Of a DNA stretch of 64,000 nucleotides, positions 43,859 to 51,946 are shown one piece after another (position 1 is the stretch's first letter; every line of letters starts with the position of its first letter). Source of the DNA: Paenibacillus zeisoli. Lineage in GTDB: Bacteria > Bacillota > Bacilli > Paenibacillales > Paenibacillaceae. The notes beneath the pieces were generated by a model. That model was given only the letters and a program-made list of their open reading frames with translations, did not search any database and was not told the origin of the DNA. Made by a program: the position numbers and the translations under genes. The stretch spans positions 277,283 to 341,282 of the forward strand of contig NZ_RZNX01000003.1 of the NCBI RefSeq assembly GCF_003994465.1, given 5' to 3'.

Positions 43859-44653
43859 TTAATGAGTTCCGCTGCCATCTTCGATGAACGGCTTGTTCAC
43901 AAAGTAATACATAAAGCCCATCAGCAGAACCCCGCCAACCAGATTACCCAGCGTCACCGGAATCAGGTTGTTAACAACTCCCGCAAAAGAAATAGTTCCT
44001 GGATGATTTAGCACTAGCGCGATCGCAAAGGTACACATGTTGGCAATGCTGTGCTCATAGCCTGAGATAAAGAAACAGAATACAAAGAACACCATCGCGA
44101 ACATCTTGGCTCCGTCACTGCTGAGCGACATCGGGATGAAGAACGCCAGACAGACCAACCAGTTACATAGGATTGCCCGGAAGAACAGCTCCATGGTCGG
44201 GGCCTGCATTTTATGCTCAACCACGCTTAAGAGAAATCCGTTTACTGAAGAGCTGTCAAACAGGCCTGTAAGATAGATCAATAGGGCAAACGCGCAGGCT
44301 CCCAGTATATTGCCAAGGTAACTAGAACCCCACAGCTTGAGCACCTGGGTCCATCTCAGCTTTTTGCGCAGCGCTCCATATGTATAATAGAACGTGTTGC
44401 CCGTGAACAGATCCCCGCCGCCATAAGCGATTAAGATGATCGCAGCCGGGAACGTAATTGCCGCCATCGGGTACGTCAGCGGAGACTTCTCCATGTAGAA
44501 GAAGTTGCCTGTCTTGAACGCGACAATAACTCCGAAGCCAATGAACATACTTGCCAGCATGGCTCTAGCGATATAACGGATCCAGCTTTGCTTGAAAATC
44601 TTGTACTTTTTGAGCGCCAGCTCTTCCACTTTTAATAAAGATTCCGTTTCCAA
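43859..44653 (-). CDS. Formate/nitrite transporter (FNT) family channel
   Basis: 264 aa from TTG 44653; GGAGGGGG lies 6 nt before it, while the frame's GTG (44671) would place the SD inside the gene. Six hydrophobic helices with family segments GGGDLFTGNTFYYTYGAL (about 80-97), ILCNWLVCLAFFIPMS and GYEHSIANM. Forms a pentameric channel for formate, nitrite or a similar anion. Divergent from the 48-aa gene; the Fur box lies between them. Confidence 0.88.
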   Translation of the reverse strand: METESLLKVEELALKKYKIFKQSWIRYIARAMLASMFIGFGVIVAFKTGNFFYMEKSPLTYPMAAITFPAAIILIAYGGGDLFTGNTFYYTYGALRKKLRWTQVLKLWGSSYLGNILGACAFALLIYLTGLFDSSSVNGFLLSVVEHKMQAPTMELFFRAILCNWLVCLAFFIPMSLSSDGAKMFAMVFFVFCFFISGYEHSIANMCTFAIALVLNHPGTISFAGVVNNLIPVTLGNLVGGVLLMGFMYYFVNKPFIEDGSGTH

Positions 44654-44772
44654 TATAATCCCCCTCCACACTTAAAGGATACTTATTCCAGTTCACCTGT
44701 CTCCCGTACTATAACACAAGTTTTTGATTTTGAAACCCGTCACATTTTCTCGAAAAAAGGCGCTTTTTCATA

Positions 44773-44841
44773 TTGCATTTTTACGATGATCATGCATAAT
44801 ATAAGTATAGAAACTTTGTGATAATGATTCTCATTATTATC
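44773..44841 (+). promoter_or_regulatory. Fur box with upstream promoter
   Basis: -35 TTGCAT (44773-44778), 18-bp spacer, -10 TAATAT (44797-44802), then GATAATGATTCTCATTAT and TATC (44820-44841), matching the 19-bp Fur consensus at about 16 positions and the 7-1-7 TGATAAT-N-ATTATCA form with one mismatch. Iron-repressed transcription of the small gene at 44876 is expected. Confidence 0.75.
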
Positions 44842-44875
44842 TACTGAACTATTTTCATACAAAGGGGTAAAGTCC

Positions 44876-45022
44876 ATGAGAACAGCGGCAGCACAGAACA
44901 CCCAGCGGGTTGACGAGTATTTGGATCTCCTTAACCTGGCGTCAAGCCTCGGGGATCAGAAATGGCAGAAGGAAATTATCCGCAAGCTTTCCTATATGTA
45001 CGAGTCCAAGAGAGAGCATTAG
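44876..45022 (+). CDS. 48-aa Fur-box-controlled small protein
   Basis: ATG 44876 with AAAGGGG 8 nt before; ends TAG 45020. Sequence is helical and charged: RVDEYLDLLNLASSLGDQ, WQKEIIRKLSY, ending ESKREH. A terminator follows at 45107. Position behind a Fur box recalls the small Fur-regulated FbpA/B/C proteins of B. subtilis that aid the iron-sparing response, but similarity is not evident by eye. Good evidence for a real gene; function open. Confidence 0.65.
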   Translation: MRTAAAQNTQRVDEYLDLLNLASSLGDQKWQKEIIRKLSYMYESKREH

Positions 45023-45106
45023 AACCCATACGTCCTTATCGGTAGTCCTCAGTTGGCTGCCGTCCAATATAACGATGAATTCAAAGTTCACGGCCAATTA
45101 TCCGCA

Positions 45107-45143
45107 CACCGCTTTCCGGTATTCTGCCCGGGGGCGGTTTTTT
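45107..45143 (+). terminator. Terminator after the 48-aa gene
   Basis: ACCGC/GCGGT outer and CCGG/CCGG inner pairing, then TTTTTT on the plus strand. Confidence 0.75.
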
Positions 45144-45263
45144 GCATGCTGTCAGTTGTGACCAGATGCACGGTCAATGCTGTCCTACACAGCATGTCAT
45201 CTACTAAGCACGCCTTGTACGCAGAACAGCGTGTCCTACTCACAACGAAATGAGCGCATGCAC

Positions 45264-45313
45264 AAACAACCCGGAACATCTTCATTCAGGAAGGTGCTGC
45301 GGGTTGTTTTTGA
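45264..45313. terminator. Terminator of the glycosyltransferase gene pair
   Basis: ACAACCCG/CGGGTTGT arms with an inner TCTTC/GGAAG stem; T-runs on both strands. Between this and 45143 nothing further is seen, apart from small GCTGT/ACAGC inverted repeats. Confidence 0.65.
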
Positions 45314-45351
45314 CCCATTTAAATTAACTCAGGAATTTGTCATCCCTAGAT

Positions 45352-46353
45352 TCAGCTTCTAAGCCACTTATCGAAAAATTGCTCGTAACCCTGCTTCATT
45401 ACGCGGCTCGAGAACTTCTCGAAGGCGTAGCTCCGGTTCTCCTCAGACACCTGATGAGGCGCGGCCGCCGCCATATTGACGAGCTCGAACCAGTTCTCCT
45501 CATTCCCGGCAAAAGCATGACGGGCACTGATATGTCCGTAGCACGGATGCTCCGGTTTGACGACGATTTTGCCCATCGCCATAGCTTCGGTCAGCGGCAT
45601 TGCAAATGTATCGAATTTGGAGCTGCTCCAATATACCTTGGAGGTATTCATAAGCGAGAACACTTCATCTTGGGACAATGCAAACTGAAGCTTGATGTTG
45701 GAGGGAAGATCATATTTCTTCATACTTTCCCGGTACCGCTCCCCGCCGAACACCATGAATACTTCCTTATCCGGATTCTGCCGCGCGTATTCAACCACCA
45801 GATCCGGCCGCCGGTTCTCTTCGTCACGACCAATCCACATGATCCGGTTATTTACAACCTGGGAAGGGTCATAGTGCTTCTGTGCCATGGCTTCATTGAA
45901 ACCGATAGGAATTACCGTCACATCCGTAACTCCAAAGTTCCGCCCGATCTCACGTTTTAGAAATTCTGTCTGCACGATGGCCTTGTCCACAATAGAGTAG
46001 AACGGCTTCATCATTTCGTAGCCGGTCAGCGCCGGGTCCGGGAAGCTGTGCGGGAACAGAACGCTGTTCTTCAGGAATATTTTCAGAAAAGTAAAGCCTG
46101 ACACCGTGTAGATCACATGGTCAATCTTCTGCTCATAGATCTGATCCAGAACGACATCATAGTTAACCAGATCTCCCTTCTCATGCTCATAACCCGGGAG
46201 CCAATCATGCCCGCTGACATGACGTTCAGGGGAGATGAAGACAATGTCCACCCCGATTTCTCTGCCAATGGCCTGAAGCCGGTCCGCAAATACGCGCGGT
46301 CCCTGGGCCTCGGAGAACTGGATTTTGCGCATAACAAGTCCGACCTTCTTCAT
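45352..46353 (-). CDS. GT4-type glycosyltransferase, spore-coat-like
   Basis: 333 aa GT-B fold: RKIQFSEAQGPRVFADRL near the start, DKAIVQTEFLKREIGRNFG in the linker, and a C-terminal nucleotide-sugar domain with IMWIGRDEENRRPDLVVEYA and TFAMPLTEAMAMGKIVV (the EX7E-like motif). Overlaps the kinase-like gene upstream by 4 bp. Together they resemble the CotSA-CotS type pair of spore-coat assembly; target sugar unknown. Confidence 0.78.
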   Translation of the reverse strand: MKKVGLVMRKIQFSEAQGPRVFADRLQAIGREIGVDIVFISPERHVSGHDWLPGYEHEKGDLVNYDVVLDQIYEQKIDHVIYTVSGFTFLKIFLKNSVLFPHSFPDPALTGYEMMKPFYSIVDKAIVQTEFLKREIGRNFGVTDVTVIPIGFNEAMAQKHYDPSQVVNNRIMWIGRDEENRRPDLVVEYARQNPDKEVFMVFGGERYRESMKKYDLPSNIKLQFALSQDEVFSLMNTSKVYWSSSKFDTFAMPLTEAMAMGKIVVKPEHPCYGHISARHAFAGNEENWFELVNMAAAAPHQVSEENRSYAFEKFSSRVMKQGYEQFFDKWLRS

Positions 46354-47378
46354 TCTCCCACCGCCTTCTCTATTGGATTGCCGATATCCGTATCCCTTAA
46401 ACCATCAATTAATCCTAGCTTGCCCATGCACTGCATGAGACTGTCCGCCGTCTCTTTCCACTGCGCTTGTAATTGGCTGACAGGCCATATGGCCTCCTTC
46501 TGCCCAAGATCCCGGCGAATCAGCAGCAGCATCCAGACGGAGTAGATCGCGGCAAAGAGAGCATACTCTTCTCCCAGCTGGATTCTGTCCAGCAGTCTGC
46601 CGTTATTAGCGGATTCCGCCGCATACTCGGTAAGCACCCGGTCCCGAAGGGAAGAGGTAATCTGCCGAGGAAAAAGCGGATGGGACATATCTAACAGGTG
46701 ATATAGATCCCAGTAGATCGTATTTAGGTGAGCATGCTCCCAATCGAGGACATACAGCTTCGCACCCGCCTTGGCATAGTTCCCTAAGTGCAGATCCCCA
46801 TGCGAGAGAACCTGGTCAGCCGCATAAGGGGAGCGATTCCCCGCAGCAGCCAGATCCCGGATAGCCGCAAGCAGCAGGGCACCAGCTTTAGCAGGGATAT
46901 ACAGCTCCCTGAATAAGGAGGCCGCCTCCTCTTCCCGCAGGGCAATCTCGGCCGCAGCAAGCTCTATCCGCGGCTTGTGTCCAATAGCTGGTGTCTGCGC
47001 GGGCAGCTGATCCAGAGGAAGAGCGTGCCACTGTGCCATAGCTTTTGTCACTGCAAGGATCGTATCCCATTCAAAAGCATGCTTTAGCTTGCCCAGATCT
47101 TCGAATATCGCCCAGCTCGTCTCATCGCTTGAATGGGATCTCGCCAGCATCTTCGGATAAACGTCCGGAATTAAAGGCAGAATATGCTCACAGACCCAGC
47201 TTTCGCGGCCAGCCTGACCCGCGTGGGTCACCGGCTTGAAGATATAGCTCCGATCCGGGGATACATAGAACCGTTCTACGAACCTGCCGTTCATGCCTTT
47301 GTATAGAATTTCGCGTGCAAAGATATGAGAGTCATCCAGCCTTCCGTCAGGCGTGACCGCTTTCAGATAATTATCCAT
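46350..47378 (-). CDS. APH-fold kinase-like protein (CotS-like)
   Basis: 342 aa of the aminoglycoside/choline kinase fold: YIFKPVTHAGQAGRESWVCEHIL (N-lobe), LSHGDLHLGNYAKAGAKLYVLDWEHAHLN (catalytic HGDLHLGN and metal-binding DWE). Together with the glycosyltransferase it follows the CotS type of spore-coat operon, where kinase activity is rarely shown. ATG with AGAGGG. A palindrome at 47396-47419 lies before it. Confidence 0.8.
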   Translation of the reverse strand: MDNYLKAVTPDGRLDDSHIFAREILYKGMNGRFVERFYVSPDRSYIFKPVTHAGQAGRESWVCEHILPLIPDVYPKMLARSHSSDETSWAIFEDLGKLKHAFEWDTILAVTKAMAQWHALPLDQLPAQTPAIGHKPRIELAAAEIALREEEAASLFRELYIPAKAGALLLAAIRDLAAAGNRSPYAADQVLSHGDLHLGNYAKAGAKLYVLDWEHAHLNTIYWDLYHLLDMSHPLFPRQITSSLRDRVLTEYAAESANNGRLLDRIQLGEEYALFAAIYSVWMLLLIRRDLGQKEAIWPVSQLQAQWKETADSLMQCMGKLGLIDGLRDTDIGNPIEKAVGE

Positions 47379-47395
47379 AGAATCCCTCTATATTA

Positions 47396-47419
47396 CCCGG
47401 CTATTCCATGAATACCGGG
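47396..47419 (-). promoter_or_regulatory. Palindrome in the leader of the CotS-like gene
   Basis: CCCGGCTATTC and GAATACCGGG surround CAT, 18 bp upstream of the ATG. It may be an operator or a leader hairpin affecting translation. Confidence 0.3.
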
Positions 47420-47565
47420 AGTTTGGTTATTAATACATTATTATCTCAAAGCTTTCTGCGCTTGTACACTCACCCCTTACAAGATTCTCGGTGAAGCCCA
47501 TGGGGTATATGAATTCATAAGAACTTACACCATGAATATGGGATTAAGATCAAGGAGGTTACAGA

Positions 47566-48213
47566 ATGAATTTAAAAGGTAAAGGGTGTCTGATTCCGAT
47601 TGTCGGGGTCGTTGCGGTCCTTGTCATTATCGTGATCTATATGATCAGCAATTACAATAAATATGTAACTGCCGAAGAGATTGTAGACCAGAAATGGAGC
47701 CGGATTGAGACGGATCTTCAGCGCAGATATGATTTGATCCCGAACCTGGTTAATACGGTAAAAGGTTTTGCCCAGCATGAGAAGGACGTAATCAAGCAGG
47801 TCACCGACGCCCGAGCCGCGCTCGGCGGTGCTCGTACTACAGAGGAAAAGGCTGCCGCGAACGATCAGCTTTCTGGCGCATTAAGCCGCCTTCTGGTCGT
47901 GGTGGAGAACTATCCTACCCTCAAATCTGACGCTCACTTCACCCAGCTGATGGACGAGCTGGCCGGAACCGAGAACCGGATTGCTGTGGCACGCGGGGAC
48001 TACAACGACTCCGTCGCGCAGTATAATACGATGATCAAGCGATTCCCGGGCCGTCTGATCGGCGGGATTATGGGCTTTGATCCGAAGGAATACTTCAAGA
48101 CGACCACCGAGTCCAGACAGAACCCTCAGGTGGATTTCAATACAGACGGATCTACCTCATTCCTCTTTGGCGGCAGCCGCATTAGCCTGGCTGCCGACGG
48201 TACGCGGGCATGA
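47566..48213 (+). CDS. lemA: LemA family protein
   Basis: 215 aa. N-terminal transmembrane helix (about 8-28), then the LemA core: VDQKWSRIETDLQRRYDLIPNLVNTVKGFAQHEKDVI (segments at about 42-78) and a helical bundle ending in a Phe-rich FFGF-like loop (GGIMGFDPKEYF). LemA proteins are membrane coiled-coil proteins of unclear role. ATG with AAGGAGG; coupled by 4-bp overlap to the TPM gene, a frequent pair. Confidence 0.9.
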   Translation: MNLKGKGCLIPIVGVVAVLVIIVIYMISNYNKYVTAEEIVDQKWSRIETDLQRRYDLIPNLVNTVKGFAQHEKDVIKQVTDARAALGGARTTEEKAAANDQLSGALSRLLVVVENYPTLKSDAHFTQLMDELAGTENRIAVARGDYNDSVAQYNTMIKRFPGRLIGGIMGFDPKEYFKTTTESRQNPQVDFNTDGSTSFLFGGSRISLAADGTRA

Positions 48214-49025
48214 ATGGGCGGGGCCGCTTCCGCTTGCCGGCGGCGCTGACCGCTTCATTGCTCCTCCTGCTTCTGCTGCTTGGAGGCGCGGCTTCGGTCT
48301 CGGCAGCCCTGGACATCCCTGAGCCGATCGGCGATATCTATGTCCAGGACTTTGAGGGGCTGCTCTCCGCCGAGCAGAAGACGGAGCTTACCAAGCTTGG
48401 CCGCGCGCTCGAGGATGCGACGAAGGCCCAGGTCGCCGTCCTTACTGTACCCACTCTCGGCGGAGCCGATATTGAACAGTACGGGAACCAGGCTCTGCGC
48501 AAGTATGCTCTGGGGAACAAAGAGCTGAACAACGGAGTGCTCTTCCTGCTCTCCATGGGCGAGCGCCAAGCCCGGATTGAAGTCGGCTACGGTCTGGAAG
48601 GAGCCATCCCTGACGGCAAGGCTGGCCGAATCCTCGATTCGACCGCCATTCCCTATCTGAAGGAGAATAAGCCGGACCAGGCAATTGTCCAGACCTACAA
48701 AGCCTTATATAACGAAGTGGCCGCAGAATATGGAGTTCAGGACAAGCTGAATCCCGAGTCCGTCGTTCTGCCGGAATCCGGAACGGCTGACGGCCAGGGC
48801 ACCGGCGGTGGGATATCCATCGTTTGGATCATCGTCATCATCGGCCTGCTGGCTGTGGATTTCATCTTCTTCCGCGGCGCGATCACCATGACCCTGCTCT
48901 CCATGATGGGACGCGGGGGCGGCGGTGGATGGGGCGGCGGAGGTCGTGGTGGCGGTGGGGGCGGCGGCTTCCGCGGCGGCGGGGGCGGTTCCTCCGGAGG
49001 CGGCGGTGCGAGCCGGAGGTTCTAA
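48210..49025 (+). CDS. TPM-domain membrane protein (YgcG-like)
   Basis: 271 aa. Signal peptide about 1-33, TPM phosphatase-like domain about 35-180 (YVQDFEGLLSAEQKTELTKLGRAL, QVAVLTVPTLGG, GVLFLLSMGERQARIEVGYGLEGAI), a transmembrane helix about 198-220 and a low-complexity Gly-rich C-terminus (about 232-268) of the GGGGWGGG/GGGRGG type. Usually next to lemA. ATG overlaps the lemA stop. Confidence 0.9.
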   Translation: MNGRGRFRLPAALTASLLLLLLLLGGAASVSAALDIPEPIGDIYVQDFEGLLSAEQKTELTKLGRALEDATKAQVAVLTVPTLGGADIEQYGNQALRKYALGNKELNNGVLFLLSMGERQARIEVGYGLEGAIPDGKAGRILDSTAIPYLKENKPDQAIVQTYKALYNEVAAEYGVQDKLNPESVVLPESGTADGQGTGGGISIVWIIVIIGLLAVDFIFFRGAITMTLLSMMGRGGGGGWGGGGRGGGGGGGFRGGGGGSSGGGGASRRF

Positions 49026-49084
49026 TGCGTAGTCTTCCGGCGCTTTAAGCGATAGGGTAAAATACAATACATTGCAACGAATCC

Positions 49085-49108
49085 AAAGACACCCCTAGGG
49101 GTGTCTTT
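49085..49108 (+). terminator. Terminator of lemA-TPM
   Basis: A perfect 24-bp palindrome centred on CCTAGG with A and T ends. The rest of 49026-49352 shows no gene or repeat. Confidence 0.75.
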
Positions 49109-49352
49109 GTGTTGTGGCGTCTATAGAACCATCAGACACACTTGTTTACGCTAAAAAACTCAGCCTGTACGACTCTATTTCTCTTTTAAAACTCAGATCA
49201 CTCGGCATTCTAACCCTGCGATGACAGGAATCTATATGTCACTTCTGTACGCGGGCCTCCCGACATCTCCTGCACAGACCTATCCGGGTGAACACTTGCC
49301 CAGGCCCCGGCATACTTTATAGCACCTGTTATTAGAGGCGAAGAAAGGGTGC

Positions 49353-50804
49353 GTGGCTTGTATGGGCATTCAGTTAACCGCAATTCACTGGGTGTATCTG
49401 GCTTTTATTGTGTTTATTATGGGATTGTTGATCCGCCGTCGCGATACGACGATGATTTGTGTGGTAGGGATCTTCGCTCTGGGACTGCTCGCAACCGAGA
49501 CGCTTCATGGTTCGGTATCGGGGATCTTCAGCTCCTTCATCTATGCGACCAAAGAGCTCATGGGTACCATCATGATCATCTCCATCATTGTGGCAATGAG
49601 CCGGGTACTCATCCGTACGGGCATCAATGAGACCATGGTTGCTCCCTTGACCCGCTTCCTGCGAACTCCAGCTATGGCTTATTGGGGAATCGGGCTTATT
49701 ATGCTGGTGACCTCGTTCTTCTTCTGGCCCTCACCTGCCGTCGCTCTGATCGGAGCCGTCCTTCTGCCGGTAGCGCTCCGCGTCGGATTGCCGGCCCTGG
49801 GCGCTGCCATGGCGATGAATTTGTTCGGTCACGGTATTGCCTTGTCAGGGGATTATATCATTCAAGGCGCGCCCAAGCTGACCGCAGATGCTGCTGGGCT
49901 TCCGGTATCAAGTGTAATGGAAGCCAGCGTTCCGCTGGTTATTGTCATGGGCGTTGTGACGACAGTGGTCGCTTTCTGGATGATGCGAAGAGATCTGAGG
50001 AACGGAACCTGGAAGAACGGACTTGTATCCGGAGCAAGCCCCACTGCAGCTTTGACCGCTGAGAATGAGGAGCAGCGAGCTGAGGCCATACATGGAGTTG
50101 ATAAGGAATCTCTCAAGCTCTCCCCCATGCTTAGAAAAGTTCTGGCTATCCTCATCCCGCTGTTATTCATCTTGGATGTAGCGGTCATGTTCGTGCTCAA
50201 GCTGCAGGGCGGAGATGCCACGGCGCTGGTGGGCGGCACGGCGGTATTTATTCTTATTGCGGTTACTCTGCTTGCCCATCGGAATCAAGGCCTTGAACAA
50301 GTCACGTCTTATCTTATCGACGGCTTCGTCTTCGGATTCAAGGTATTCGGCCCTGTCATTCCCATCGCAGCCTTCTTCTATCTGGGAGATGCAGCATTTA
50401 CTGAGCTATTCGGCAAAGTTCTGCCGGGGACGTCCCACGGTATCGTGAACGACCTTGGTGTTGCCTTGGCCGGGTCGGTGCCGCTGAACGGCGCGGTCGG
50501 CTCCGTCACACTCACCGTCACGGGTGCCATCACGGGTCTTGATGGCTCCGGCTTCTCCGGCATCTCACTGGCCGGGTCCATCGCCCACCTTTTTGCTACA
50601 GCCATCGGCTCCGGTGCCGCAACCCTGACCGCCCTTGGGCAGGTAGCCGCCATCTGGGTCGGCGGCGGCACCCTAATTCCTTGGGCGCTAATTCCAGCCG
50701 CAGCGATCTGTGGCGTGAGCCCGTTCGAGCTCGCCCGGCGTAATTTAAAGCCGGTGCTGATCGGCCTTGCTGTGACGACCGTGGTGGCCATGTTCCTGGT
50801 GTAA
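49353..50804 (+). CDS. Multi-pass transporter of the ion-transporter/TRAP-large type, hypothetical
   Basis: 483 aa with about 11-12 helices. VMSRVLIRTGINETMVAPLTRF, SFFFWPSPAVALIGAVLLPVALRVG and LNGAVGSVTLTVTGAITGLDGSGF are typical of a family of predicted GntP- or TRAP-like carriers with two inverted halves. Substrate unknown. GTG 49353 or ATG 49362 may be the start; AAAGGG fits both poorly. Plus-strand single gene with terminator. Confidence 0.75.
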   Translation: MACMGIQLTAIHWVYLAFIVFIMGLLIRRRDTTMICVVGIFALGLLATETLHGSVSGIFSSFIYATKELMGTIMIISIIVAMSRVLIRTGINETMVAPLTRFLRTPAMAYWGIGLIMLVTSFFFWPSPAVALIGAVLLPVALRVGLPALGAAMAMNLFGHGIALSGDYIIQGAPKLTADAAGLPVSSVMEASVPLVIVMGVVTTVVAFWMMRRDLRNGTWKNGLVSGASPTAALTAENEEQRAEAIHGVDKESLKLSPMLRKVLAILIPLLFILDVAVMFVLKLQGGDATALVGGTAVFILIAVTLLAHRNQGLEQVTSYLIDGFVFGFKVFGPVIPIAAFFYLGDAAFTELFGKVLPGTSHGIVNDLGVALAGSVPLNGAVGSVTLTVTGAITGLDGSGFSGISLAGSIAHLFATAIGSGAATLTALGQVAAIWVGGGTLIPWALIPAAAICGVSPFELARRNLKPVLIGLAVTTVVAMFLV

Positions 50805-50939
50805 ATCTTAACTGCAGAGATTAAATTACAGGGCCGGATAGCGGTACAACGCAGCCGATATTACGCTGCCAAAGAATGAGGCAGATATTAGATGACAGCC
50901 GGAGCACCGTATTGTCCCCGGCCGGGATGGGTTCTCTGG

Positions 50940-50967
50940 CTGCCGGTAATGCCGGCAGTTTTATTTT
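50940..50967 (+). terminator. Terminator of the transporter gene
   Basis: CTGCCGG/CCGGCAG stem, 5-nt loop, TTTTATTTT tail. Confidence 0.85.
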
Positions 50968-50998
50968 CCCATACACCGCCTCTACCTTACAGACTCCT

Positions 50999-51325
50999 CT
51001 AACTCCGCGGAGCCCACAGAATAATAGACGCTCCAATCATGCAGATTGCCGCGCCTATCCAGTCGTACAGATCGGGATTCCGGCGGTCAACCAGCCATCC
51101 CCATAGCAGAGCCAGGACAATGAACAGCCCCCCATACGCGGCGTAGACGCGCCCAAAGGAAGGGAACTTCTGAAATGTAGGGATGATCCCATAGACGATA
51201 AGAATCAGAGCACCAATCAGGCCGTACCAAGCCGGCTTCGATTCACGAAGCCACAGCCAAATCAGGTACCCACCGCCGATCTCGGCCAGTCCTGCAATCA
51301 TAAAGATCAATATTGATATGAGCAT
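50999..51325 (-). CDS. ynfA: UPF0060 membrane protein YnfA
   Basis: 108 aa, four helices, with the signature GLAEIGGGYLIWLWLRE (residues about 12-28), GRVYAAYGGLFIVLALLWGW and DLYDWIGAAICMIGASIIL. Standard length for YnfA. Some relatives act in small-multidrug-like efflux; here only membership is firm. ATG with GGAGAGGA. Confidence 0.92.
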   Translation of the reverse strand: MLISILIFMIAGLAEIGGGYLIWLWLRESKPAWYGLIGALILIVYGIIPTFQKFPSFGRVYAAYGGLFIVLALLWGWLVDRRNPDLYDWIGAAICMIGASIILWAPRS

Positions 51326-51605
51326 GATTTGTTCCTCTCCTAATTTCTTTATAGTTTACGCCATAGCTTTTTTGATCAAATTAACTTAGTTCACGCCAAA
51401 TAGCAATCCTTAAGCGAATTCAGGGAAGTTGTTAAGTCTCCCTGGCTTTATTTATATTTCATTGTCGCTAGAATACATCCGTTCATGAGATACGTTCTGG
51501 CTCTCCTCTACCAGGACTCGTAATTCCGCTTGATCAAGCCTATACTGGTAGTATTGTAATTAAGCCTAGTTCTATCATTTATATGCCAGGAAAGGGAGTG
51601 CGGCG

Positions 51606-51932
51606 ATGCCACTTCTAGAAGTGAACGAACAGGAGCTTATCCGCAGAACCCACACTCCAAGCGGCAGGGAGGCTGTCTTCTTCTATACCGCTCTATGCGG
51701 CACCTGCCAGCTTGGCGAACGGATGCTGGACATTGTGCAGGCTGCTGATCCGTCTATCCAGATTAGTAAAATCAACATCAACTACGCCCCGGTGCTGCGG
51801 GAACAATGGCGAATCTCCAGCGTACCTTGCCTAGTTCTGCTTGAGGATGGGGAGCCTGTCCAGTTCGAGTACGCGATGCAGTCCGTGGATCATTTATATA
51901 AGCTTTTGCAGCAGCATTTCCTTACCCCATAG
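51606..51932 (+). CDS. Thioredoxin-like protein
   Basis: 108 aa with FYTALCGTCQLGERMLDIV (active-site Cys31-x-x-Cys34, CGTC instead of CGPC), cis-Pro in SVPCLVLLEDG. Similar to YtpP-type small thioredoxins of Bacillus. Reduces disulfides in the cytoplasm. Fifteen bp before the SNF2 gene, likely cotranscribed. ATG with AAAGGGAG. Confidence 0.85.
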   Translation: MPLLEVNEQELIRRTHTPSGREAVFFYTALCGTCQLGERMLDIVQAADPSIQISKININYAPVLREQWRISSVPCLVLLEDGEPVQFEYAMQSVDHLYKLLQQHFLTP

Positions 51933-51946
51933 AAAGGACAAGTCTA

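Noticed and set aside
45053-45253. 66-codon frame downstream of the 48-aa gene
   Set aside because: Runs through the terminator hairpin at 45107-45143; no SD.
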